A stretch of 32,372 nt of DNA from an uncultured Butyrivibrio sp. (GTDB lineage Bacteria > Bacillota > Clostridia > Lachnospirales > Lachnospiraceae): the NCBI GenBank assembly GCA_910577605.1, contig CAJTON010000002.1, positions 108,434 to 140,805 of the forward strand, given 5' to 3'. This document shows positions 8,684 to 17,060 of this stretch, in pieces. A program made the translations under genes and the position numbers. Position 1 is the first letter of the stretch, and each line of letters opens with the position of its first letter. The notes under the pieces were generated by a model. It was not told the DNA's origin. It made no database searches and was given only the letters and a program-made list of their open reading frames with translations.

Positions 8684-10144
8684 CTAATATCTCCTGCCGC
8701 CCCGTCCGCTTCTGCGCCTTCTTCGCCTGCTGTTCTCAAACGCTATGATGACTATCCCCAGAAGCACAAGCGCCAGAAGCACGACCATATATTTTACGAT
8801 CCTTCCTGCTATATCCCCTTTTTCTTTAGAGCGCGGGTCCCCCGTATTCACTCCCGGTCTTACCTGAGCCTCACTCTCCCCCGAAGCATGAGTTCCCTCT
8901 ACGCTCTCATTCGGCGAAGCCGTTCCGTTATTGCTGCCGGAGGGCGGGTCCGTCGGCGCCGGAAGCGTGACCTCCGGCACATACGGAGCGGAGATGTTGC
9001 ACACTCTCAGATATCCCGTAAGTTCCCCGTATCTTATCGAAATATCCTGAATGCCTACCATGCCCCGGTCAAGCGTCCCCGTGATCTCAGGCGTGACCTT
9101 TGCGGAGCTTCCGTCGCTATACGACACGAATCCGAACAGCTTGTCTATTTTTATGGCATTGAAATCAGCCATGGATTCGTAGAAAGTAGGATCAAGACAG
9201 CCCGTCAGCGCAACCGCCTCCGGCTGCTTTACGTTTACCGTACAGCTCCCCGACGCGCCGTCGTTCTGACGGAAGGATATTTCCGCCGTTCCCGAGCCGA
9301 TTCCCCTGACTGTTCCGTTTTCATCGACTGTCGCGACCTGCGTGTCCGAGGAAGTCCATACAGCGCCCGCGTTATTCGGAGCGGTGAGCGCGACGCTTTC
9401 TCCCCTCTCAAGTGTCACCGTTGTCTGACCGTCGGCTGTAGCCGTTCTTTTGCTAAGTCCGAAATAAGCCGCCACTGCGTCCGCGTCGGCTGCACCCATC
9501 TTCCTCGCCGTCTCCGCATTGACCGTTTTGTCGGGATTGGTAAGCATTGCGGCGTCCCTTTCATTGCTTAAGAAACAGTGCTCGACTATTATAGAAGGAA
9601 CTCCGACTCTTATACCCTCCCCTATCAGCGTATAATAGTCCTCTCCGTCATACTGCGTGGACGGCCTTGTGAGCACTCCCCCGTTTCTCAGTCCCAGCTC
9701 CGCAAGATTTCCGGCGATAAGGCTGCCCATCCTCTCCGTAGCCTCGCTGTAATAAGGATTCAGCGACCTGTATACGCAGCAGCCCGAATTTGATGACGTG
9801 CCGCTGTTGTTGTGGACGCTTATAAGAAAGTCCGCCTTAAGCGAACGCGCTACCATGGCCCGCCCCATATTTGTGAGCCACTCGTCGTCAGACCTTGTGA
9901 GATAAACCTTAACGCCCTTGTACTTTCCAAGCTCCTCTTTCATCGCAAGCGCTATCGCCAGATTACAGTCCTTCTCGTACGCTCCCGTGACTGCCTCCGA
10001 GCCGGGGTCGCGCCCTCCGTGACCCGCATCTATAACGATGACAACGTCGCCGTCCGAGTCCCTCGCCCGCGCCGTTTCGCTCGCGCCGCCCCAGAAAACA
10101 AACAGCGCCGCCGCAATAATAACCAATGCCCCTAATCTTCTCAT
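8684..10144 (-). CDS. N-acetylmuramoyl-L-alanine amidase with Ig-like domains and C-terminal membrane anchor
   Basis: A 486-residue exported cell-wall hydrolase. An N-terminal signal sequence (~1-27) precedes an Amidase_3 catalytic domain (~33-229) with zinc ligands H42 (IDAGHGG), E57 and H111 (SVHNNSG) and catalytic E188 (IIVEHCFLSN). Residues ~242-306 form a BIG2-like Ig domain and ~307-385 a BIG3-like one (SYSDGSSAKV). A Pro/Ser/Asn-rich linker, a membrane helix (~449-469) and an Arg-rich tail (RRRRRR) follow. The protein would be tethered by its C-terminus with the enzyme outside. The start at 10144 is chosen because it follows GGAGGAGG and gives a proper signal peptide; a longer frame upstream has neither. 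It sits where VanG operons usually have vanY/vanW, between vanS and vanG, suggesting joint induction with the resistance genes. Confidence 0.88.
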   Translation of the reverse strand: MRRLGALVIIAAALFVFWGGASETARARDSDGDVVIVIDAGHGGRDPGSEAVTGAYEKDCNLAIALAMKEELGKYKGVKVYLTRSDDEWLTNMGRAMVARSLKADFLISVHNNSGTSSNSGCCVYRSLNPYYSEATERMGSLIAGNLAELGLRNGGVLTRPSTQYDGEDYYTLIGEGIRVGVPSIIVEHCFLSNERDAAMLTNPDKTVNAETARKMGAADADAVAAYFGLSKRTATADGQTTVTLERGESVALTAPNNAGAVWTSSDTQVATVDENGTVRGIGSGTAEISFRQNDGASGSCTVNVKQPEAVALTGCLDPTFYESMADFNAIKIDKLFGFVSYSDGSSAKVTPEITGTLDRGMVGIQDISIRYGELTGYLRVCNISAPYVPEVTLPAPTDPPSGSNNGTASPNESVEGTHASGESEAQVRPGVNTGDPRSKEKGDIAGRIVKYMVVLLALVLLGIVIIAFENSRRRRRRSGRGGRRY

Positions 10145-10212
10145 ATGTCCTCCTCCCGTTATTCCTTTGAGGGAATTCCCGCCCTTCTCTTTTTGTCTGT
10201 GACAGCAAAAAG

Positions 10213-10264
10213 AAAAGCGCTTCTGTTTCGATACCAAGATAATACCCAAAACAAAAGCGCTTTT
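10213..10264 (-). terminator. Strong hairpin with T-tract between vanS and the amidase gene
   Basis: Two 18-base arms (10247-10264 and 10213-10230, 16 of 18 paired, core AAAAGCGCTT) enclose a 16-base loop. On the minus strand they are followed by CTTTTT. It may terminate the vanRS transcript. Because a TATAAT lies upstream of it (10275-10280), it could instead be a leader attenuator for the amidase-vanG-vanXY-vanT transcript. Confidence 0.65.
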
Positions 10265-10274
10265 TATTTGTATC

Positions 10275-10280
10275 ATTATA
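10275..10280 (-). promoter_or_regulatory. Possible -10 element of the VanR-dependent resistance promoter
   Basis: A perfect TATAAT on the minus strand in the A/T-rich vanS-amidase gap has no good -35 hexamer at 16-18 bp. A promoter with a poor -35 is what an activator such as phospho-VanR would need. The VanR binding site itself was not identified. Confidence 0.4.
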
Positions 10281-10310
10281 AGATATTTTTAATATTTTCC
10301 GTCTAAATTC

Positions 10311-11417
10311 TTACGATTTTCCTACGGCGTAAGGTATTCTGACTGTGAACTCTATTTTTTCGTCCTCGCTCACCGCGGTTATCGTACCGCCGTGAAGAGT
10401 CACTATCTGCTTTGCTATCGCCAGTCCGAGTCCCGCGCCGCCGCTGTTCGTGCCGCGCGCGGAATCGAGCCTGTAAAACTGCTCGAACAGTCTTCCTAAC
10501 TTCTCCTTCGGAATCGTATCGCCGCTGTTTACAAAGCGTATCAAGGTTTCTTTCTCATCCTGAATCACTCCTATTTCTACGACGCTGTTCTCATAGCTGT
10601 AAAAAACGGCGTTTCTCAGGATATTGTCAAAAACGCGCTGCATTTTGTTTGCGTCGCATCTCATCATAACGTCCGCGGGAACGTCAAGTCTGCATTCCAT
10701 TCCTTTAGTAAGCAGCATCGGTCTGAATTCAAAGGAGATCTGCTCAAGCATGCGTGTAAGATTCACATTGCTCTTCTGAAGCTCTATATTTGAAAGATTG
10801 AATCTCGTGATCTCAAAAAACTCGTTTATAAGCTCCTCAAGGCGTTCCGCCTTATCCAGAGAAATCGCAAGATATTTTTCCCTCAGATTTTCTGATATGT
10901 CCGACTCGTCCCTCAGCAGCGTAAGATAGCCTATGACAGAGGTAAGCGGAGTTTTCAGATCATGCGCCAGATACACTATCAAATCATTTTTGCGCTGTTC
11001 GGCTTCTTTGGCGATCTTTGCGCTGCGCACCGCGTTTTCCCTGACCTCGTTCAAATCGTCCTGAACCGTTTTCATCGCCTCGGAAAGTATTATCTGCTCC
11101 TCCGTGGGATTCGCAAGCTTCTCGGACGCCACGATGACCTCGTCAAGATACCGAAGCGGCCTGCCGATAAAAATATACGTTATTATGACCCAGCCTATGA
11201 CCGGAAGAATACTCGCGAATATGATCAAATACTCCCTGATAAAATTCAGGAACTGGTAAAGAGGATCGTCATAGAACCAGTAATGATTTGAAATAATTCT
11301 TACCGCCGCCACCAAGAGCAGCAGGTAGACCGCTATAAACGCGATAAGCGTCAGAAAATACTGCATCAGTATGCGCCGCGTTACACGGCTTCTGTTGAGT
11401 CCTTTTATCCTATTCAA
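10311..11417 (-). CDS. vanS: Sensor histidine kinase VanS
   Basis: A 368-residue membrane kinase. Helices at ~18-40 and ~63-84 frame a short extracellular loop of about 22 residues, then a HAMP-like linker (~85-130), the HisKA dimerisation domain with phospho-acceptor H152 (YLAHDLKTPLTSVIGYL), and an ATPase domain with an N-box (NILRNAVFYS) and GLGLAIAK. VanS kinases detect glycopeptides or wall stress and set the phosphorylation of VanR. The frame starts at TTG 11417, overlapping the last codons of vanR by 8 bases, so translation is probably coupled; an internal ATG (M18) just before the first helix is a less likely alternative. The very short sensor loop is typical of VanG/VanB-like sensors that read wall intermediates, although the ligand is not deducible. 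Confidence 0.9.
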   Translation of the reverse strand: MNRIKGLNRSRVTRRILMQYFLTLIAFIAVYLLLLVAAVRIISNHYWFYDDPLYQFLNFIREYLIIFASILPVIGWVIITYIFIGRPLRYLDEVIVASEKLANPTEEQIILSEAMKTVQDDLNEVRENAVRSAKIAKEAEQRKNDLIVYLAHDLKTPLTSVIGYLTLLRDESDISENLREKYLAISLDKAERLEELINEFFEITRFNLSNIELQKSNVNLTRMLEQISFEFRPMLLTKGMECRLDVPADVMMRCDANKMQRVFDNILRNAVFYSYENSVVEIGVIQDEKETLIRFVNSGDTIPKEKLGRLFEQFYRLDSARGTNSGGAGLGLAIAKQIVTLHGGTITAVSEDEKIEFTVRIPYAVGKS

Positions 11418-12108
11418 TGGTATAGCCGACCCCCCATACTGTTTTGATAAATTTAGGATTTCTCGCCGGCTCGCGCATTTTTTCCCTGAGTCTTCCTATA
11501 TGAGCCATGACCGTATTATTGTTGTTCAGATATTTTTCGCCCCAGACAGCCTCGAAAAGCTCCTCGGACATCACAACCTTTCCCTGATGCGCGCAAAGGT
11601 ACCAAAGCACCGAAAACTCTGTCGGCGTAAGCTGCAATTCCTTTCCGAACAGCACACACTTACGGTTGTCTTTATTTATATAAAGTCCTCTTATCTCAAA
11701 CTCGCAGGCTTCCTCCTCCTGCTTCTGCGAGAGATTGTTATAACGCATATACCTGCGGAGCTGCGTTTTTACCCTCGCAACTACCTCAAGCGGATTGAAG
11801 GGCTTTGTGATATAATCGTCCGCGCCTATGGTAAGCCCCATTATCTTATCGCCGTCCTCGACCTTGGCTGTAAGCATTATAACCGGAAAATAAAACCTTT
11901 CGCGTATCTTCTGGCATATGTGAAAGCCGTCCACATCAGGCAGCATCACATCGAGTATAGCCAGATCAAGCTCCGTTTCATCCACGCATTTGAGCGCATC
12001 CACACCCTTATAAAACTTATGCACCGTGTACCCGTCGTTTTTCAGATAGACCTCTATAAGGTCCGCGATCTCTTTTTCGTCGTCCACCACAAGAATATTC
12101 TCGTTCAT
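11410..12108 (-). CDS. vanR: Response regulator VanR (OmpR family)
   Basis: A 232-residue response regulator. The receiver domain (1-~115) has the acidic pocket D9/D10, phospho-acceptor D53 (LAILDVMLPDVDG), T80 and K102 (YITKPFNP). The C-terminal OmpR/PhoB winged helix (~135-230) carries the usual LTPTEFSVLWYL and the GVGYTIE ending. It is the partner of the overlapping VanS and should activate the resistance genes downstream. ATG 12108 follows AAAGGGG. Its promoter (12162-12190) abuts the terminator of the preceding operon. No vanU-like small regulator precedes it, unlike the enterococcal vanG locus. Confidence 0.92.
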   Translation of the reverse strand: MNENILVVDDEKEIADLIEVYLKNDGYTVHKFYKGVDALKCVDETELDLAILDVMLPDVDGFHICQKIRERFYFPVIMLTAKVEDGDKIMGLTIGADDYITKPFNPLEVVARVKTQLRRYMRYNNLSQKQEEEACEFEIRGLYINKDNRKCVLFGKELQLTPTEFSVLWYLCAHQGKVVMSEELFEAVWGEKYLNNNNTVMAHIGRLREKMREPARNPKFIKTVWGVGYTIE

Positions 12109-12161
12109 TTCGTACCCCTTTGCCTTCTTAAATGCAAAATTCCTGTCCCCCGTCAGCGTTC

Positions 12162-12190
12162 ATTCTAGCACAAGACTGCAAAAAAAACAA
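12162..12190 (-). promoter_or_regulatory. Predicted vanRS promoter
   Basis: On the minus strand, TTGTTT (12185-12190) and TAGAAT (12162-12167) are separated by exactly 17 bp, 54 bases before the vanR ATG. The -35 box is weak and merges with the U-tract of the upstream terminator, so some read-through or regulation by an activator is possible. Confidence 0.5.
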
Positions 12191-12216
12191 CCGAATCGGA
12201 ATATCCCCGATTCGGT
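12190..12216 (-). terminator. Terminator of the LytTR/ABC operon
   Basis: A perfect 10-bp stem, ACCGAATCGG / CCGATTCGGT, with a 7-base loop is followed on the minus strand by TGTTTTTTTT. It lies 17 bases past the LytTR gene stop and separates that operon from vanR. On the plus strand it is followed by ATATTTTT, so it could work both ways. Confidence 0.88.
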
Positions 12217-12232
12217 ATATTTTTACATACGG

Positions 12233-13000
12233 TCATTCGTGCCTCTCGTTGCCGGTTATCGTTATTCCGCTGATTTCCTTAAGCATTCCCATAACCGTCT
12301 GGAATCTTTCCCTGCTCACGGGAAGACTTTTGTTATATCCGTGCAGCGTCATCGTACAGCTGCGGCTTTCGGAATCCGATATTAACTGCGCTATCTTTGA
12401 CGCCTGCACGATAATCGACTGATAGCAGCGGACAAAGCCGAACGGCATAAACATTTTTTCAAGCTGCTCAACGGTATAGCGCTGCAATGCCACCTCATTC
12501 CCGTCGTCCAATATGAGATAACATTTTTTGGCGCGCGTTTCCAGGAAAAGAATATGCTCAAATTCTATCATACGGTACTTTCCCTTAAGCTTTACCATAA
12601 TGCTTTTGGGCGGCTCGATAACAGCCCCGTCGGACCTAAGATCCTCCTTCAGGCGGTTTATCGTTTTCTCGACGCGCGCCGGCTCCAAGGGCTTCAGAAT
12701 ATAATCGAACAGTCCGTAATCATACGCGTCATATGCTGAATCCTTGTTCCCTGCCATCATTACGATCCTTGTATCCGGAAAATTCATCTGAAGATAGTAT
12801 GAGCAGTAAAAACCGTCGCTCGTCGGCAGCTCAAGGGAAACAAAGGCGGCGTCCACCTCCGTTCCGGCAGAAAGTGTCTGAAGCTCCTCGAACGAACCGT
12901 ATCTTCCTATAATGTCAAAGCAATGAAAAAAATCCAGATTCCATTCAAGGTCGCTGCGGCTTTCCTCGCTGCTGTCAATAATTATCGTTTTAATCCTCAT
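12233..13000 (-). CDS. LytTR-family regulator with non-canonical receiver domain
   Basis: A 255-residue cytoplasmic DNA-binding regulator. Residues 3-118 have the receiver fold and keep one acidic residue (D9) and the conserved Lys (K103 in YILKPLEP). The phospho-acceptor position holds Ser55 (AAFVSLELP, where canonical receivers read FLDIEMP). Residues ~134-237 form a LytTR DNA-binding domain (FLETRAKKCYLIL, RCYQSIIVQASKI, LPVSRERF). LytTR proteins often control bacteriocin, competence or transporter genes; this one is the last gene of the ABC-exporter operon and may autoregulate it. The start at 13000 follows GGAG and overlaps the upstream gene by 11 bases. No histidine kinase lies nearby, consistent with phosphorylation-independent control. 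Confidence 0.88.
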   Translation of the reverse strand: MRIKTIIIDSSEESRSDLEWNLDFFHCFDIIGRYGSFEELQTLSAGTEVDAAFVSLELPTSDGFYCSYYLQMNFPDTRIVMMAGNKDSAYDAYDYGLFDYILKPLEPARVEKTINRLKEDLRSDGAVIEPPKSIMVKLKGKYRMIEFEHILFLETRAKKCYLILDDGNEVALQRYTVEQLEKMFMPFGFVRCYQSIIVQASKIAQLISDSESRSCTMTLHGYNKSLPVSRERFQTVMGMLKEISGITITGNERHE

Positions 13001-13487
13001 TTTTATCAACTCCGGCAAATTCCTCAAACGCGGCGCGAAGAGCTTTACTGTCGCCTTTATATGTATCATGGATCGATATTGCGAAAGGGCCGTTCATTAT
13101 CGGCACAAAAGTATATTGCCCGAACAGCAGAATATATCCCTCCTCCTGCATTGAACTCCACGCTTCATATTCCGGCGAATCCTTCGGAAGATTATCGACA
13201 TCCCACCAGTATATTTCCACCTCGTCATACTGCTTTGCTTCCGTCGCAATACCTTCAGTCAGCAGATCGCTTTTTGTCCCTATAAATCCTTTTTCCTGCA
13301 AATAAGCGATCAGATCGTCGTACGAGGCGTTCCATACGGGAGCGTCGCGGTCGACCGAATTGCTGTTCCCTTCGGGAGGAATAAATTCCGGCATAAGCGC
13401 GGTCGCTGTCAGAAGCCCAGCAACGGCAACAATCAAAACGGCTGCCAGAATGACTACAGTGCGCATTGATCTATCAAACTTCCTCAT
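12990..13487 (-). CDS. Membrane-anchored extracytoplasmic protein sharing a domain with the operon lipoprotein
   Basis: A 165-residue protein of unknown function. One N-terminal membrane helix (~10-32) is followed by a short linker and one globular domain (~56-157). That domain matches both halves of the lipoprotein encoded upstream: a helix of the form YDDLIAYLQEKGFI, then YDEVEIYWWDVDN (compare YDGVYLIWFDIDG), then a glycine turn and strand with the shared pentapeptide DTYKG, and a final helix. I do not recognise the fold. It should sit on the outer face of the membrane. The ATG at 13487 follows AGGAAG; TTG 13490 is also in frame. It overlaps the upstream ABC gene and the downstream regulator, so it is firmly part of the operon. 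Confidence 0.8.
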   Translation of the reverse strand: MRKFDRSMRTVVILAAVLIVAVAGLLTATALMPEFIPPEGNSNSVDRDAPVWNASYDDLIAYLQEKGFIGTKSDLLTEGIATEAKQYDEVEIYWWDVDNLPKDSPEYEAWSSMQEEGYILLFGQYTFVPIMNGPFAISIHDTYKGDSKALRAAFEEFAGVDKNED

Positions 13488-15211
13488 CAATACTTCCTCC
13501 CTCCGATATTATAACATATTCTCTGTATAATTTGCACCTTTCCATCAATTCTGAATCCGTACCCATATTGATAAGACGTCCGTTATCGAACAGCATTATG
13601 ACGTCCGCGCGGCGCGCCGAGGCGATATTGTGCGCGATAAATATCACGCTCCGCTCCTCCATCTGTGCCCGCGTATTTTCCTCAATTATACGGTCGTTCA
13701 CAAAATCAAGCTGCGACGTCGCCTCATCGAGCATAAGATAGCCGGGCTTTGCCGCAAGCGCGCGGGCAATAGCCACTCTCTGCTGCTGTCCTCCCGACAG
13801 CCGGCAGCCCGCTTCTCCCGCCTCCTCGTCAAGTCCGTTTTCCTTCTCCGCCAAAACCTCGTCAAGATTGACGGCGGCGCAAAGCCGCTCAAGCTCCCCG
13901 TCGCTTAAATCCCCGCAGCTGTACAGAATATTTTCTTTTATCGTTCCGGAAAACAAAGCGGTGTTCTGAGCCGCATAGCCAAAATGACTGCGCCACGCGT
14001 GTAAATCCTCCTGCTCCGTCTGACCTTCAATATATATTCTGCCTGAATCCGGTTCGTATAAACGCAGCAGCAGCTTAAAAAACGTCGATTTGCCCGAACC
14101 GTTCGCGCCTATGACCGCTACCGATTTTCCGTAAGGAACCGTACAGTTTACATCGTGCAGCACCTCTTCTCCGTCCGGATAACCGAACGATACATTCTCA
14201 AGCACTATATTTCCCTCGGGACATACCGGACCGTTTGCGTCTCCGGTCTCTTCCGTTTCATATGAAAGCACGTCCGTAACCTTTTCAAGCGCCCCCTGAG
14301 TACCCTTTACGTTCTGATACTGCGTAAGGATCTCCGACAAATATCTGTCCTGCGTGGACCAGTATGTCTGAAAGGTCAGTATGCCGCTGCTGTCCATGCG
14401 TCCCCTGCGAATCATGCGCGAACCGAATATGGCGATAAAGATAGTATATGCCGTCTGATAGATAGAGTTTATAAGCGTCTGCGCCGTAAACAGGAAGCCG
14501 AATACCAGATCCGCCTTGAACTGCTCGTTTATCGCCTCCGCGCCCGCCTTTATCTCCTCTTCCTCAAGCCCCTGCGCCTTTATCTGCCTGCCGCACTTTA
14601 AATGCTCCGCAAAAAAAGCCGTCATTTTATTGAGCGCGCCGTATCTTGTACATATACATCTGAAGCCTGCCGATAGCCCAGAACTGCAAGATCGCTAACG
14701 GAATAAGCACCAGCATGTACCGCAGCATCGTTGCGTTAAATTTCGCCAGAACGATAACCGCCGTTATAAATCCGTATACCGAGGCAAGAAAAGCGGAAAG
14801 CATATTTATAAGCATACTTGCCTGCGGAATCTCATTTGTAATGCTCGACACGGTTTCGTACGGCTTTTCCTTATGGAAAATCTTCATTGGCAGACAAAGT
14901 ATATGTTTCCATACAATTTCACGGGCACGGAGTGATATCTTTTCGTCGCCGTAATTGACTGCTATATTCAGAATCACCGTTATCGCGGCTGAGATCAGCG
15001 TCCATGCGGCGTAGGCAATGATGACCCTGTTGTAAAGCTCTCCCTGATTGAAGGCGATCGTGTATTTATTGATATGAACGGTTATCGCTGTCGCCGCAAA
15101 GCCGCAGCCCATCGACAGGATGTACAGCCACCACGGAATGCGGAATCTGGTATAAAAACTCAGGAACGCGCGAAACGGATGTCTGCGGTTTTTGTTCTTT
15201 TTCCCTGCCAT
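13474..15211 (-). pseudogene. ABC half-exporter (membrane + ATPase domains), split by a one-base frameshift
   Basis: Two adjacent frames encode one half-transporter: 14627-15211 (194 residues, first four or so helices) and 13474-14625 (383 residues, remaining helices plus ATPase). The first ends RRAQ-stop and the second starts MTAFFAEHLKCGRQIKA two bases later. Adding one A in the A-rich stretch near 14628-14631 would restore RRAQ-x-KMTAFF, exactly as in relatives, with a joined length of ~578 matching its 579-residue partner. The ATPase has an intact Walker A (GANGSGKST), signature (LSGGQQQ), Walker B (YLMLDEAT) and His switch (IAHN). The start is one base after the partner's stop, with GGAGGAGG as RBS. 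As read, the two parts would be separate polypeptides; it is otherwise conserved, so a recent mutation or sequence error is likely. Confidence 0.85.
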
Positions 15212-15212
15212 A

Positions 15213-16952
15213 TTATTCCTCCTCCCCGTTCAGCAATGTGTTAAAAAATTCGGATTCCTTTACCGCTTCCACGGCGCTGCCGGCAAATTTGACACCGCCC
15301 TCCTCAAGCACTATAACGTGATCCGCGTATCTTACCGCCTGTCTGTTGTGCGCCACCATAAGTACCGTTCTGCCACTCTTTTCGCGTCTGAGCACCTCAA
15401 AGAATTTATCGGTGCTTTTTACATCCATTGCCGAAGTGGATTCGTCCAGTATTATGAAGGGCGCGTCCTCAAGGAATACTCTGGCAAGCGCGATCTTCTG
15501 ACGCTGCCCTCCCGACAGGTTCTTTCCGCTTTCGTCGAGTTTTTTGTCAAACCCTTCGGGAAAAGAACTGATAAAATCATACGCTCCCGAATTCACGCAG
15601 GCGGACGTCAGCTCATCATCGCTCACCTCTCGCTTGATGCCGTACAGCAGATTGTCCCTTACAGTGCCCGATATAAGCACGATATTCTGGGTTATGCAGG
15701 TAAAGCGTTTACGGTAGGAGCGCAGGTCAAAAGTCTGAATGTCGTCGCCCCCGACGGTAATTTTACCGGATTTGGGAGCATAAAGCCTCTCCAAAAGGCT
15801 TACGACAGTGCTTTTACCGCTGCCGGACGGTCCGACTATGGCTGTGATCCTGCCGGACGGAACCGAAAACGAAGTATTTCTAAGAGCGTGAATATCCTCG
15901 TCATACTCAAAGTCCACCCCGTCAAATACTATGTCTCCGTCCATTGAAGAAGCCTCCGCGCCTCCGTCGAGCCGCTCCTCCTGTTCCTCCATGATGTGTG
16001 CCACCCTGTTGGTAGCTCCCTGCGACGTCTTAAAAGCGTCCCAGTATCCCGCAAACGAGGTCAGATTCGCGCACACCGTAGCGGAGAACGCAAAAAAGGC
16101 AATCCATTCCACAAGATCAATCGAGCCGTTCATATAGTAATGCCGTCCCACTAGTATGATAACTATCGTCTGTATCAGTGCGGTTATCACATATAAAGGG
16201 CTTGTAAGCTGAACCAGCCACGATTTGCGAATGTTCGCCTTATAAAGATTTTTCATTTTACTGCTGCCGCGCTCCGCCTCTTTTTCCTCACGGCAAAAAG
16301 CCTTGACAGTCTCCATATTGTTCGCCTTCTCGGAAATCTCCTGCGTCAGCTCGGCATTCCTGCGGTTCGCGCGGTCACTGAAGCCGAAATTAAGCTTTCC
16401 GAGAATAGCCGGAATCACCACGATAAACGGGAGACATCCCAAAAGAGAAAGCATCAGCTCTGTATCGTAGCTTATTATTTTACGCGACAAAATAACGAGC
16501 GTATAAACGCTTGTAATGCACGACACAAAAACCTGCATTATCAGCGCGCTTATTCCCGACGTATCGGTGGTGATACGCGACAGCAATTCGGAGGGTTCGC
16601 AGCCGTCGTAATATTTCATCGGAAGATGCACGATCTTTTTCCATACCATGCGCCGAAGGTTCCTGTCTATAAAAGCCGTGCATATCTGATTTGTTATTCC
16701 GTTTAAAGTTCCGATAAGAAGCGTGACCAGCGTAAAGATAACAAACGGCAGAATAACTCCCGCAAAGCTGACGTTTCCCGCAAACATTTCAGCGGTATAT
16801 TCCGTTGTGCTGACTCCTATATTTGTCAGTCCGAAACTCAGGGCAATATAAGCGATTATCCATATGTACGGCAGTCTAGCCTTTAAAAGCATCTTAAAAA
16901 ACCGCTTCCATACCCCTTTACGGCTGTCCTGTGAAGAACTGTTATCTTTCAT
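15213..16952 (-). CDS. ABC half-exporter, ATP-binding/permease
   Basis: A 579-residue half-transporter. Residues ~20-315 form a six-helix exporter membrane domain (ABC_membrane type) with the usual coupling segment (KIVHLPMKYYDG). Residues ~345-575 form the ATPase with Walker A (GPSGSGKST), signature LSGGQRQ, Walker B FIILDEST with catalytic Glu, and His switch (VAHNR). No N-terminal peptidase domain is present, so it does not cleave a leader peptide itself. It would pair with the next gene as a heterodimer exporting a peptide, lipid or drug. ATG 16952 is chosen (AGGAGA 9 bases before it) over an upstream in-frame start lacking an RBS. The preceding gap holds a terminator-like hairpin. Confidence 0.92.
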   Translation of the reverse strand: MKDNSSSQDSRKGVWKRFFKMLLKARLPYIWIIAYIALSFGLTNIGVSTTEYTAEMFAGNVSFAGVILPFVIFTLVTLLIGTLNGITNQICTAFIDRNLRRMVWKKIVHLPMKYYDGCEPSELLSRITTDTSGISALIMQVFVSCITSVYTLVILSRKIISYDTELMLSLLGCLPFIVVIPAILGKLNFGFSDRANRRNAELTQEISEKANNMETVKAFCREEKEAERGSSKMKNLYKANIRKSWLVQLTSPLYVITALIQTIVIILVGRHYYMNGSIDLVEWIAFFAFSATVCANLTSFAGYWDAFKTSQGATNRVAHIMEEQEERLDGGAEASSMDGDIVFDGVDFEYDEDIHALRNTSFSVPSGRITAIVGPSGSGKSTVVSLLERLYAPKSGKITVGGDDIQTFDLRSYRKRFTCITQNIVLISGTVRDNLLYGIKREVSDDELTSACVNSGAYDFISSFPEGFDKKLDESGKNLSGGQRQKIALARVFLEDAPFIILDESTSAMDVKSTDKFFEVLRREKSGRTVLMVAHNRQAVRYADHVIVLEEGGVKFAGSAVEAVKESEFFNTLLNGEEE

Positions 16953-16980
16953 CTTTAGGTCTCCTGACTTATTAAATTCA

Positions 16981-17039
16981 AAAATGGGCGGTATGCGCTG
17001 CCCGAAAACCACGGCCCTCGGACGGACTGCATACTGCCC
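16981..17039 (-). terminator. Intra-operon hairpin between lipoprotein and exporter genes
   Basis: Two 11-base arms, GGGCAGTATGC (17029-17039) and GCATACCGCCC (16986-16996) as read on the minus strand, pair at 10 of 11 positions around a 32-base loop and are followed by ATTTTTG. It sits between the lipoprotein stop and the exporter start. It probably acts as a leaky terminator or mRNA stabiliser, giving more lipoprotein than exporter. Confidence 0.6.
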
Positions 17040-17060
17040 TTTCGCATATTTATTTCTTAA

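Noticed and set aside
8630..9571. 313-residue plus-strand frame over the amidase gene
   Set aside because: Arg/Ser-rich antisense shadow of the Ig-like and linker parts of the amidase.
11371..12168. 265-residue plus-strand frame over vanR
   Set aside because: It is complementary to the conserved VanR coding sequence and has no RBS or family resemblance.
16962..17039. Short ORF of ~30 codons in the lipoprotein-exporter gap as an exported peptide
   Set aside because: It lies across the arms of a hairpin, has no RBS and no leader-like features.
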